Assembly: GCA_965214955.1 (NCBI GenBank) | Contig: CBDCCU010000004.1 | Coordinates: forward strand, 1 to 64,000 | Direction of reading: 5' to 3' | Length of the DNA: 64,000 bases | Source of the DNA: Aliikangiella sp965214955 | GTDB lineage: Bacteria > Pseudomonadota > Gammaproteobacteria > Enterobacterales > Kangiellaceae | Part shown: positions 18,401-25,259 of the stretch, in pieces | How the letters are laid out: the number at the start of each line of letters is the position of its first letter | How positions within the stretch are numbered: the first letter of the stretch is position 1 | Made by a program: the position numbers and the translations under genes | The notes under the pieces: generated by a model | The model's database searches: none | The model's input: only the letters and a program-made list of their open reading frames with translations | What the model was told of the DNA's origin: nothing

Positions 18401-18949
18401 TACCTTTTCTTGTACGCTGTAATAAGTGACTGTACCCGAAGGTTTACTCCAACTTATCGAAAAAGAAGTGCTGGTTGAGTTTTTATCACTGGGTTTACTG
18501 GGGGTTGATGGCTTAATGCGAACTTCGATTTCATCACTAGTTACCCAGTCGCTGCATAGATCAGTATCACCATAGACACTACAGGCTCTCATTCGATATT
18601 GATAAATGCCATTACCTTGATCTGAAAAGTCATAAGAGGTTTTAGAAGAGTTGACATTATCAAGCTGCTCATAATGTGAGTCATCTTTACTCTCCATTAC
18701 CTCATACCAGCCAACATCATTATTACCAACTTTACGCCAGCCCGTAGAAGCTTTCCAAGTGAGTTGATAGTCACCATCAATATCGGTACTAGGAAGAGAC
18801 AAGCTACTCGGTTTACTTGGTGGGTAATTTTGAGTTGATCCACAACTAATGCCAATCAGGCAACCATTATTCCCCCCAGGAAAAGCTAAAATACTCAAAG
18901 AATTGGCTAATAACCCAAAGAAAAAAACAATTCTCAATAAACGCATCAT
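9494..18949 (-). CDS. Giant secreted FnIII-SpvB-FG-GAP-RHS polymorphic toxin
   Basis: 3151 residues. A Sec signal peptide (about 1-23) is followed by nine fibronectin-III-like repeats of ~90 residues (about 35-895), each ending in a variant of RVRACN...SCSSYSS. Next comes an SpvB/TcaC-like domain (about 915-1200; GALEGQAGVSGGAATYSIPI and LNYSSRSGNGIAGVGWSLS). Six FG-GAP/VCBS-type calcium motifs follow (DVDGDGLPEF to DVNGDGLVDI, about 1235-1680). YD/RHS repeats run to an RHS core near 2816 (YDYNLGRFLSVDPF, then NPYSYIMNNPL and DPSGY). The last ~300 residues are a variable tip: an Ala/Gly hydrophobic stretch, then a small domain (MNFEPVVRAF to KNTQVFRE) I cannot assign. Such proteins form a shell around a toxic tip. 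The mobile-unit boundary falls at about residue 2947. The immunity gene follows directly. Confidence 0.88.
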   Translation of the reverse strand: MMRLLRIVFFFGLLANSLSILAFPGGNNGCLIGISCGSTQNYPPSKPSSLSLPSTDIDGDYQLTWKASTGWRKVGNNDVGWYEVMESKDDSHYEQLDNVNSSKTSYDFSDQGNGIYQYRMRACSVYGDTDLCSDWVTSDEIEVRIKPSTPSKPSDKNSTSTSFSISWSKPSGTVTYYSVQEKVGSGSWSTIVSSQTGTSLSRSGKSNNSVYYYRVRACNTESWSCSSYSSQNTVRVELKPSTPSAPSNINSTATDYTVNWSKPSGSVNFYQVQERESGGSWSTIATNNTATSINRSGKSNNKDYEYRVSACNSYTWSCSGYSSANSVKVRIKPSTPSAPSRPSTSTGSAAVSWTKPSGTVTYYDVQKRKDNGDWKNAKLGDTGTSETLTGLTDGLWDFRVRACNSASWSCSSYSSASSDTKVRLKPSTPSKPTLSNVGTGSHKVNWTKPSGTVTEYDVIEYKDSTSSYSTVANDTTGLSLLLSGKSDGDYTYRVRACNDESWACSAYSSHSSKVTVLNKPGTPSSISTPSQNTDGSISVSWGSSSGQVDEYRLEQQTGSGSWTQVLSDTTSTSTNRSLSDGVYHFRVRACNETGCSDFKTSGETEIRRKPATPSAPSVPSTSSGSANVSWSSQTHATYYDVQQRKGSGSWTNAKTGDTGTSETITDLTDGSYQFRVRACNSESWSCSNYSSASSDTKVRIAPSAPAKPTLNKTQSTDGAYSVSWTKPSGTVTLYDLQAREGSGSWSTVADNTTSLSKGFSGQDTGDYTYRVRACNEFSCSSYSGVSNSIAVRVTPSAPSISKPTGSSDSDGEYTLEWNKPSEATYFNLQRRKNSGSWTNLTSGTSSTGTSYSESVTDNGTYDYRVNACNQATWSCSGYSSIKSVQVDIVPDHASRETVTIANATLNTLNVPDNEAVGALEGQAGVSGGAATYSIPIAIPPGRAGMQPSVSLNYSSRSGNGIAGVGWSLSAGSSIHRCGQTVAHDGKSYAVTYDADEDRLCLDGQRLMVVSGSYGQSGAVYRTEQDSFVRVTQTGGINASNTSFTLSSKNGNTTQYGGTSDSRQLASGRSEILTWAISQVNDPSDNTQSYHYTHHGSGEYTLNTINYTGTSNSEGNREVVFTYEARSDDSSNYLAGGLSRNTQRLAAISTYHSDNLLREYSLNYRLSDTTSRSILQGVTECSETNGSRQCLPETSIDWQANSVSYAENNEQNVLTDIPDGNGFNQINFADVDGDGLPEFIRSYNTIRSYFFGISAGQDEVIFVDDNQQELSRLSFDDSYAYEGVNVDFDLNGKTDRARLNWTLINSNQFKTFYAYGIKYASVDDGSVVTSEIDFPSRVTVTKQPNAPEPEVSFADMNGDSYPDVLVETVDNGQRKLTLFLHNGSSTPGLSLWGDITNLETSNYFSSASEPAIWERYAITDINGDGVNDVVLTLKKDLAETETMEVVLGQHNNGVLSFGSRQSAESLNLPDNTFYQYTNWVDINGDGLSDFVSVEGEDSPYWAVRLNQGNNSFTAPKSLGTSSGTHYWDGYATIKDYNVNSIVGTNVNTTYVSSYNKAQPTFGAAIWVDYNSDGKPELLVPTEAIDNLCVTHVVTATESEAPICDDNLHRAHNKESDNSKVRADKSLRAVKDIRRFKWNLIHFNENQAGNFSAEVTTDFIEAPLNNVEQASFRFTDVNGDGLVDIAIKYAQNYCVDNSNYDWCGSGVSEDFITTALNPVPDVAGTFEVLINTTAKTSDGVYGASDAVTQITDGLGRAAQWRYAPLSRSAGRASDAIEFYNVPKNNDERYVEGDNNSEHFYFASSMQVVSEFIQSDGIGGVNETEYSYREAIYNRMGRGFQGFRSIIVDSPSGIRSVTDFHQKFPLAGQIESVRTCLVSDNDALCSNEPLSQMEITSDYKNTTNDKVFWVIPTQSVEETFDLTDRSKRLSKQTRSINLSDTDSFGNILKSSQTVDNGYSEVKTTTVNAFDNDEDIWWVNKLTQSQVTTQTLNNTSGVYDSSLDSTKALQTDYTWTAERKVDVMITSVTQGEGKTISVNTDYNSYGLPIKVTTASSGETDRVVETGYSDDGYFVEWIDSGLGKAYSEVNPNHGQPDSTTDINGLITQYQYDAFGRAEQVTPPTGQPLYTRFAWCEGDCDGHGFNNSISDNIVYKQTSYQAGAPQSVMYKDKLNRTIATATEGFSENDWVYTTMSYDELGRQTKATHPSYNGSNTKGTHYQRYDVLGRLTEKAIDQAYNQQMEVAYSYHGHRTDIVATSTDKVLNMSRTYSSNGQLIQTTDADDSVTQYAYDAMGNPIVLSDPNGNAITAEYNGLGQKKYVSDPNMGTKTFSYTGFGEVHSETDANKDTYRYAYDTQGRLTERYLNDNLEASFTFDTASQGSSGHCIGLPSSETSENDNQFSRSYTYDGYCRPITTTTTIDGESFTSQTQYDDNYGRVKGTIYPTGITLESRYNDRGYLTEQRNGQSGYVYHQVTEVDARGQVLNALKADGILTESSEYDENSGQMLSVHTHATNGGSQRHRIDYVSYDGFGNLTSQQVETTQSDGSVLTTTETYAYDNLHRLTQSALEGNAINYAYDAAGNLTQKDDYASSFTYGNSTKSNRNAGPNAVYEITKVGGDTAYFDYDDNGNLLSGDGKTLTYNAFNKPISISKNNITSRFYYGSDQMRYKQVKERQSGGDETTLYIGKAYEEIRYDDKVIKKSYLGDSIITETEENNSTDYQIGFVHRDRLGSVVTITDETGQVIDNKSYDPFGKPRKANLEKVTPATLTNIASIENYLATDNAIDLTTRRGFTDHEHLDDAQLIHMNGRVYDYNLGRFLSVDPFIQAPTNSQSMNPYSYIMNNPLAGTDPSGYVACTLHDEKCRNLPPESLSTESGQPNVIEVNNGSKKKQQIIARNMNDSEFEKALKNDTYVSTQNSDGTTTDVSNNFGTKIIFGNPKHGGDLDASKKITGTSQVNSVITADAPAASSTPSISVGNFVKAVSRSLLKGGPIASAIIGALTPSKVADATITDAEREAAITNYIVQNTSEKELSAKLTEARVASKSNEKNFYSVYHRRESPTQTVADSILQTVSQSIWGSSGRMNFEPVVRAFVGPLPAGVPGVEFVTKVTPTSVSPAPGGQWALWYQSSPGVQSRKSGDYAAIPVFLYKNTQVFRE

Positions 18950-19429
18950 CCTTAACCCCTAAACCAGTATTATTTAAATTAATTTTTATTAATCAAGATC
19001 AAACATCAATACAGGAAAGAATGTGAGGAAAAACAGAAAATTAGCGTATTTCTCTACTCATTAACCTGCAATGAGAATTTCCCTAAGACGATTTAGATCT
19101 CGTTTTTTATTACCAAAAAGAATATTGAATATTTATTGAATTAACAACCCATTTTTAAAAAACGTGAATATTCACATTTTTTGCGTGATTTAATTCACAT
19201 AATTTCATATTAACGATTAGATAGGCATAACATCTTGAGATAAATAATAGCTGGTTATAATTTTTAGCCCAATAACGCTCTTTTTATTAGACTCTAAACT
19301 TTCATCAACCGTCTCCACCAAAAAACATCTTAAAGGAGAACGGATATTTGCAAAATACATGACTGATAGTGTGAATATGGTATATTCCCTTTCAATAACA
19401 ATTTAATTATTTAATTTGGAAAAAATAAT
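18950..19429. other. 480-base AT-rich divergent intergenic region
   Basis: It separates the giant toxin (leftward) from the YajG-like gene (rightward), so it must hold both promoters. It is very AT-rich, with long A/T runs around 19095-19200. I see no reliable sigma-70 pair, RNA gene or repeat. Confidence 0.4.
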
Positions 19430-20035
19430 ATGCAACGCCTATTTCAACTATCATTTTTCTTATTAGTTTTAACCATTACTGCTTGTAGTAAACCCGCTTT
19501 AATCTATAAGCTTAGCCCCGAAATTCAGTCAACAACCTCGCTTCAGCAGAATATTAAGCTTATTTCGGTTTCGGTAGTTGATAAAAGAGCTCCTCAAGCC
19601 AAACATAATGATTTAACTTTTGCCAAAAGTGACACTAATGAAGCGGCTGCACTTCGAAAAATAGTTATAGAGAAGTTAACTCAAGATGGTTTTAAAATTA
19701 TTTCAGATCCATTACTTGCTGATCTTTCGTTAAAATTTGAACTCGAAAAACTACATACCAGTATCGATAGTGGTATTTTAAAAGCTAATTTAGAATCTGT
19801 AGTTTGGCTAAAGCTTAAAGCCGCTCGTAAAGGTCACAACCTAACCAAGTTGTTTAAAACTTCACGCAGTCAAGAGGTTGCTATTCCTGTTAACTCAAAT
19901 GATATCACAGGTTTAACTAATCAGGCGCTTTCGGCGCAGTTGTCTAAGTTGTTTAGCGATCCTGAATTACTAGCACTGAGCGAGAAATCCCCTGTTGAAA
20001 CCACAGAAACCTTCATCATTGAGCCTTCAAGCTGA
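19430..20035 (+). CDS. yajG: YajG-like outer-membrane lipoprotein
   Basis: 201 residues with a lipoprotein signal peptide ending in LTITAC, which places the lipidated Cys near residue 19. The mature part (LISVSVVDKRA, ALRKIVIEKLTQDGFKI, DLSLKFELEKL) matches the YajG family of small periplasm-facing lipoproteins, whose role is unknown. In Escherichia coli yajG lies beside ampG. Here an ampG homologue lies four genes away, which supports the call. GGAAA precedes the ATG. The C-terminal ~25 residues extend beyond the core family. Confidence 0.75.
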   Translation: MQRLFQLSFFLLVLTITACSKPALIYKLSPEIQSTTSLQQNIKLISVSVVDKRAPQAKHNDLTFAKSDTNEAAALRKIVIEKLTQDGFKIISDPLLADLSLKFELEKLHTSIDSGILKANLESVVWLKLKAARKGHNLTKLFKTSRSQEVAIPVNSNDITGLTNQALSAQLSKLFSDPELLALSEKSPVETTETFIIEPSS

Positions 20036-20115
20036 TTTCTGTGACACTTTTCTCCCATTTTTAACAAACATAGTCCATAATTAAGCAATAGTTAACGAGC
20101 AAAGAGAATTTTTAA

Positions 20116-20883
20116 ATGAAAAAAATCATTGGCACTTTATCTCTAGCCTGTGCTTTAGCAATGCCTCAGCTTAAAGCCGATACCGCAGGATTTGAAATTG
20201 GCACCTATCAATGGAAGCCAGACTACGAAGGAACTTTAGCCTCTGATACCGATAGCGTATTGGGTTCAAGCATTGATATTCAAAATGATTTAGGTTTTAA
20301 CGATGAATCTCATAATGTTATTTGGGCAGCACTTGAGCATCCAGTGCCTTTTCTTCCCAATATTAAAATCGTTTCATCTGATCTTGAATCATCAGCCAGT
20401 TCATCATTAAGCCGTGAAATTTTATTTAACGGCGAAACTTATAGCGCTAGCGAAGATATATCAACCGTATTAGATTTAAGCAATACCGAATACACCTTTT
20501 ACTATGAAGTGTTAGATAACTGGCTTAACCTTGATTTGGGTTTAACCTTGCGCGAATATGATGGTTTAGTGCAATTAAATACTGATCCTTCTGGCAGTAA
20601 CATCAACGAAGTAGAAGATCTCGACTTTACCATTCCACTACTTTACCTAAGAGGTCGTGCCGATCTACCATTTACAGGCTTCTTTGTTGATACCGAACTT
20701 AATATTATCAGCGTTGATGATGATGAAGTATCTGATCTATCATTTGCCGTAGGTTATGAAAGTGAATTTGGTTTAGGTGTTAAAGCAGGTTTAAGAACTT
20801 TTACCCTCGATGTTGAAGAAGATGACTTTAGAGGTGATTTGGAGTTTGATGGTCAATACATTAGTATCTTTTATCACTTTTAA
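20116..20883 (+). CDS. Outer-membrane beta-barrel protein (TIGR04219-like)
   Basis: 255 residues with a signal peptide (MKKIIGTLSLACALAMPQLKA). Alternating, aromatic-rich strands follow and the protein ends in SIFYHF, a C-terminal Phe typical of outer-membrane barrels. The pattern GFEIGTYQWKPDYEG and the acidic loops resemble the TIGR04219 barrel family of marine gammaproteobacteria, whose function is unknown. AAAGAG lies upstream of the ATG. Confidence 0.7.
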   Translation: MKKIIGTLSLACALAMPQLKADTAGFEIGTYQWKPDYEGTLASDTDSVLGSSIDIQNDLGFNDESHNVIWAALEHPVPFLPNIKIVSSDLESSASSSLSREILFNGETYSASEDISTVLDLSNTEYTFYYEVLDNWLNLDLGLTLREYDGLVQLNTDPSGSNINEVEDLDFTIPLLYLRGRADLPFTGFFVDTELNIISVDDDEVSDLSFAVGYESEFGLGVKAGLRTFTLDVEEDDFRGDLEFDGQYISIFYHF

Positions 20884-20929
20884 AATTAACTGAATGCTCT
20901 CCGATTTCACAGGTCATTAGTTTCTGCTG

Positions 20930-21811
20930 ATGACCGCCTTACTTGAAATAAAAAACCTGAGTAAAAAATACGCCGAAACCCTCGCCGTAGATAATATTTC
21001 CTTTTCTGTTCACCAAGGTTCATGTTTTGGTCTGCTTGGTCCAAATGGTGCGGGCAAAACAACCACCATTGAAATGATGGAAGGTATATTAAAGCCTACT
21101 TCTGGTGAAATTTTATACCAAGGCAAACCGCTCGATAATCATTATTATCAAACCGTAGGCATTCAGTTTCAAAATACCGCTATTCAAGATTTTTTAACCG
21201 TAAAAGAAACCCTTGTTTTATTCTCAAGCTTTTATCAAAAAACCTTGCCTATTGATAACTTAATTGAAATTTGTGCATTAGAGGAAATTATCAATCGCGA
21301 CACTCGTAAGTTATCTGGTGGACAAAAACAGCGATTATTACTTGCGCTAGCTATGCTTAATGATCCACAAATTATTTTTCTTGATGAACCTACTACTGGG
21401 CTTGACCCTCAGTCGCGCAGAAATTTTTGGCAATTGATTGATCGCATAAAAAAGCAAAACAAGACCATTTTGCTAACTACCCACTACATGGATGAAGCTG
21501 AGTCACTTTGTGATGAAATTGTCATTGTTGATCGGGGTAAAATTATCCATCAAGGTACACCCAATAATATGCTACAAGAGCATTTTGATGGTTCAATTAT
21601 TAAGCTGCCTGCCTCGCTTAAACAATATTTAGAAACGGCAAATTTTTCAGTTTCAGAAAATAACCAAACCGTAGAGCTGCTCACTAATAATATTGATTTA
21701 ACCATTAAACAACTGCTAGAAAATAATATTTCATTAAATGAACTACAAGTTAGATCACCTAACCTTGAAGATCTTTTTATTAAACTCACGGGTCATCAGT
21801 TGCGAGGTTAA
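20930..21811 (+). CDS. ABC transporter ATP-binding protein (ABC-2 exporter)
   Basis: 293 residues. Walker A is GPNGAGKTTT (about residue 37), the signature is LSGGQKQR, Walker B is IIFLDEPTTGLDP, and the switch His is in LTTHYMDEAE. The C-terminal ~80 residues are the extension common to drug and lipid exporters of the CcmA/DrrA type. The stop is two bases before the GTG start of the permease, so the two genes form one operon and one transporter. The substrate is not deducible. Confidence 0.93.
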   Translation: MTALLEIKNLSKKYAETLAVDNISFSVHQGSCFGLLGPNGAGKTTTIEMMEGILKPTSGEILYQGKPLDNHYYQTVGIQFQNTAIQDFLTVKETLVLFSSFYQKTLPIDNLIEICALEEIINRDTRKLSGGQKQRLLLALAMLNDPQIIFLDEPTTGLDPQSRRNFWQLIDRIKKQNKTILLTTHYMDEAESLCDEIVIVDRGKIIHQGTPNNMLQEHFDGSIIKLPASLKQYLETANFSVSENNQTVELLTNNIDLTIKQLLENNISLNELQVRSPNLEDLFIKLTGHQLRG

Positions 21812-21813
21812 TT

Positions 21814-22833
21814 GTGAATAAGTTTTTGGCTCTATTTAATGCTCGTAACAAAGAGTTTATTCGCGACAAAGCCGCAATGTCTTGGAACTTTATGTTTCCA
21901 GTGCTTTTACTTATTGGCTTTGCTTTTATCTTTTCTGATAACGGGCAAAAGCACTATAAAATAGGTTTGCTCAATGCAGAGCTATCGGATAAATCTAAAA
22001 ATGCTACACAGCAAATAAAATCCATAAAGCATATCAGTTTTGTTAATTATAACTCTCAAAAGCAAGCAATAATAAAAGTTGACCAACATAAAATTGATTT
22101 ATTAATTGATTTTAATAACGAGCAATACTGGGTTAACAAAACCTCAAGCAAAGGCTATATTGCCGAAAAACTTTTGCTAGCTGAGTTTTCTAATCTCACC
22201 CGCTCAGAAACCGATGGAAAAGCAGTTCGATATGTTGACTGGGTTATGCCAGGCATTTTAGGCATGAACATGATGTTCAGCTGTTTATTTGGTGTTGGCT
22301 ATGTAATCGTTAGATACCGCAAAAATGGTGTGTTAAAACGATTTCAAGCAACCCCGTTAACGGCTTTTGAATTTTTAGCAGCGCAAGTATTATCAAGACT
22401 ATTAATCGTATTAGTTGTAACAAGCACATTATTTATTGGCTGTAATTTGATCCTCGATTTTTATGTTTTAGGATCGGTATTTAATCTGTTAGTTATTGCC
22501 ACTATAGGTGCCTGTAGCATGATAGCCCTATCATTAATGATCGCATCACGCTCTGTTAGCGAAGAATTTACTGGCGGGTTATTAAACTTTGCCTCATGGC
22601 CAATGATGATGTTATCGGGTGTTTGGTTTTCGCTAGAAGGCGCACACCCAATTATTCAAAATATTGCCCAAGTATTTCCCCTCACTCATATTCTTGAAGC
22701 GGCAAGAGCCGTTACAACAGACGGTGCAGGCTTAGTGGATGTAAGCTCAAATTTGCTAGTTTTAATTGCAATGACCATTGTATTTTTAACCATTGGTAGC
22801 GCAATGTTTAGTTGGGGATCTGAGCGGACTTAA
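21814..22833 (+). CDS. ABC-2 type transporter permease
   Basis: 339 residues starting at GTG. One N-terminal membrane helix (MSWNFMFPVLLLIGFAFIF) is followed by a ~130-residue extracytoplasmic domain and five or so C-terminal helices. This is the layout of the ABC-2 permease family (YbhR/DrrB type). It is the partner of the ATPase just upstream and probably works as a homodimer. It shares no close similarity with the second ABC-2 pair at 33121-34851. Confidence 0.9.
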   Translation: MNKFLALFNARNKEFIRDKAAMSWNFMFPVLLLIGFAFIFSDNGQKHYKIGLLNAELSDKSKNATQQIKSIKHISFVNYNSQKQAIIKVDQHKIDLLIDFNNEQYWVNKTSSKGYIAEKLLLAEFSNLTRSETDGKAVRYVDWVMPGILGMNMMFSCLFGVGYVIVRYRKNGVLKRFQATPLTAFEFLAAQVLSRLLIVLVVTSTLFIGCNLILDFYVLGSVFNLLVIATIGACSMIALSLMIASRSVSEEFTGGLLNFASWPMMMLSGVWFSLEGAHPIIQNIAQVFPLTHILEAARAVTTDGAGLVDVSSNLLVLIAMTIVFLTIGSAMFSWGSERT

Positions 22834-22867
22834 GCTTTACAATCAGCCTTATTTTTAAAACCAGAAC

Positions 22868-24124
22868 TTAAAGTTTAGTGCTGTCTTTAGCATTCCAAGG
22901 GGCAATTTTAAACAACAATAACATTCCTGGAATAGCGCAAGCAAAGCAAATAATAAAAAACAGAAAATAGCCAACCGCTTCAATTATAAATCCCGTTGTA
23001 GCACCCGCAAAGGTTCTTGGTATTGCCGCTATACTACTCAATAATGCAAACTGGGTTGCAGTAAACTTTAAACTGGTGATCTTTGCCATATAAGTCGAAA
23101 CACCAACGGTTCCTAAACCTACGCCTAAATACTCCAAACTCACTGCGGCAAAAAGCACCCAAATATTACCGCCAAATTGTGATAAAACGGCATAGCCTAA
23201 AATTGAGAAAATCTGAAAAAATCCAAACAACCACAAAGAGCGGTTTAATCCCCAATAAGTCAGCATCATGCCGCCAATAATAGAACCGACAATCGCTGCC
23301 CAAAGTTTTGAAAGCTTAGCAACACTCCCTATTTCGGTTCCAGAAAACCCCATATCGTAGAAAAATGGTGTTTCTAAGGCGACCGCCATATTGTCACCTA
23401 ATTTATAAAGCACCAAAAAGAGCAAAACAATTGAGGCTTCTTTCCAACCATTACGCGAAAAAAACTCTTTAAATGGTTCAATAACCGCTTCCTTTATAGA
23501 TAACGGTTGATAGTTAGATTTGGGCAGTTCTTTAATAACCAAGCTGGTTATTAATCCAACCAATAGAAAAATTACTGCAACACCAATAGCCCATTCCCAC
23601 GAAAATAAATCTTCGATAATCAGTGACACGCCACCTGGTATTAGCGATGAAAATTTATAAGCATTGATGAAAATGGTGTTTCCCATGCCTAGCTCATGAT
23701 CTTTCAATAGCTCTCTGCGATAAGCGTCGAGCACAATATCTTGGCTAGCACTAAAAAAGCCAATAAACCCAACAAGCAGGGCTATTAACCCAATTTGACT
23801 TGATGGATTTAACAACATTAAGCTAGCGGTTAAGGCAATAAGCGGAATTTGAGTGAGGAGCATCCAACCTCTTCGCTTACCTAAAAATGGCGGAGTAAAT
23901 CTTTCCATTACTGGAGACCAAACAAACTTCCAGTTATACGAAAATAAAATAATACCGAATAAACCAATCGTTGAAAGATCAACACCACCACTACGGAGCC
24001 ATGCTGGCACTAGTTGAATAAGTAAATAAAGTGGTAAACCCGATGCAAAGCCAGTAAATAAACACACGAGCATTTTTTTATTAAGTAACACTTCTTTTAA
24101 TTGTGGACGTGCGAGTTCTGACAA
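22868..24124 (-). CDS. ampG: AmpG-family muropeptide permease (MFS)
   Basis: 418 residues with about twelve membrane helices. The family pattern LFTGFASGLPLYLLIQLVPAWLR, SQDIVLDAYRRELL and the C-terminal half match AmpG. AmpG imports anhydromuropeptides from the periplasm for cell-wall recycling. The gene is convergent with the ABC permease and divergent from the ketopantoate-reductase gene. The nearby mpl gene (35619-36998) acts on the peptide released by the same pathway. Confidence 0.88.
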   Translation of the reverse strand: MSELARPQLKEVLLNKKMLVCLFTGFASGLPLYLLIQLVPAWLRSGGVDLSTIGLFGIILFSYNWKFVWSPVMERFTPPFLGKRRGWMLLTQIPLIALTASLMLLNPSSQIGLIALLVGFIGFFSASQDIVLDAYRRELLKDHELGMGNTIFINAYKFSSLIPGGVSLIIEDLFSWEWAIGVAVIFLLVGLITSLVIKELPKSNYQPLSIKEAVIEPFKEFFSRNGWKEASIVLLFLVLYKLGDNMAVALETPFFYDMGFSGTEIGSVAKLSKLWAAIVGSIIGGMMLTYWGLNRSLWLFGFFQIFSILGYAVLSQFGGNIWVLFAAVSLEYLGVGLGTVGVSTYMAKITSLKFTATQFALLSSIAAIPRTFAGATTGFIIEAVGYFLFFIICFACAIPGMLLLFKIAPWNAKDSTKL

Positions 24125-24218
24125 AGTATAAGATCCTTATTTAATCGTTTTTGTTATGATATGTAACTGTTCTACTTCATCATATTAAACATTTGTAATC
24201 ACGAATAATAGACAAACT

Positions 24219-25151
24219 GTGCAAAAATTAACTATCAACATAATCGGCGCAGGTGCAATAGGTCACCTTTGGTATGCTTATTTAAAACAAGCAGGTATAA
24301 ATGTTTGCTTATATAGTAAAAAAGTAAAAGCAGAAAAGGCATTTATTCTAAAATCGCCATTAAACCAGATAAAACCCGAAACCGTTAATGTTAAATATTA
24401 TTCCCTAAAACAATGGCAAACTTGTGACTTAATTCTGGTTTGTGTTAAAGCTTTTCAGCTTGAGTCTTTATGCCAGTCTTTGGCTCCTCTTGTTAAAAAA
24501 CAAGCAGCTTCATGTAATCCCCCTCCAATTATTTTAATGATGAATGGTATGGGCTTAGTTGAAATAACTCAAAAATATCTGCCTCAGATTCCCGTTTTTC
24601 ATGCTTACTTAACACATGGAGCCTATTTAACTGACACTAAAATTATCCATGCTGGTTTAGGTAAAACAATAATTGGCAATATTAAACAAACCAACGTTAG
24701 TCAGGTTAAAAAAGAGCTTCCTTTTTTGAATAAGGCGCTGCCTCCGTTTTCGTGGAAAAACAATCACTATGAGCGACTTATCGAAAAGCTCGTTATCAAC
24801 TCGGTTATTAATCCTTTAACTGCTTTATCAGGCAAAACAAATTCAAGCATATTGATAAATGCAACACTATCTAAAGAAGCAGAAGCTGTTTTGATGGAAC
24901 TTTGGCCAATAATTACTCAAATTGCTCCTAGGTTATCACTGCAAAAAACTAAACAAAGTATTGAGCAGGTTGCGCTTTCAACTGCCAATAATCGATCATC
25001 AATGCTGCAAGATGTTATTAACAATAAACCAACTGAAATTGACTTTATTAATGGCTATTTTATTAACTTAGGTAAACAATATAATCTAGCATTACCGATT
25101 AATCAGGGGCTTGTTGAGCAAATTAAATCAAGAGCAAACTTGTTAAACTAG
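24219..25151 (+). CDS. panE: 2-dehydropantoate 2-reductase family protein
   Basis: 310 residues with a GTG start. The N-terminal Rossmann motif INIIGAGAIGHLWYAYLKQAG binds NADPH. ILVCVKAFQ and the helical C-terminal domain (LVINSVINPLTALSGKTNS, SSMLQDVINNKPTEIDFINGY) match ketopantoate reductase, including the substrate-site Lys/Asn region. It would reduce ketopantoate to pantoate for coenzyme A synthesis. It stands alone with its own promoter region shared with ampG. Confidence 0.88.
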   Translation: MQKLTINIIGAGAIGHLWYAYLKQAGINVCLYSKKVKAEKAFILKSPLNQIKPETVNVKYYSLKQWQTCDLILVCVKAFQLESLCQSLAPLVKKQAASCNPPPIILMMNGMGLVEITQKYLPQIPVFHAYLTHGAYLTDTKIIHAGLGKTIIGNIKQTNVSQVKKELPFLNKALPPFSWKNNHYERLIEKLVINSVINPLTALSGKTNSSILINATLSKEAEAVLMELWPIITQIAPRLSLQKTKQSIEQVALSTANNRSSMLQDVINNKPTEIDFINGYFINLGKQYNLALPINQGLVEQIKSRANLLN

Positions 25152-25259
25152 CAGCGGATCACATTTACAACAAAAACCAAGAGAAAATTAATTTTATCTG
25201 ATATTCTTAATATTGAATAATTAATCATTAATTCTTAAATAACGTCTAGCGAGTTAACC

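Noticed and set aside
16300..18900. Possible CRISPR-like or DNA-level repeat array
   Set aside because: The periodicity is ~270 bases and comes from diverged fibronectin-III repeats in one reading frame.
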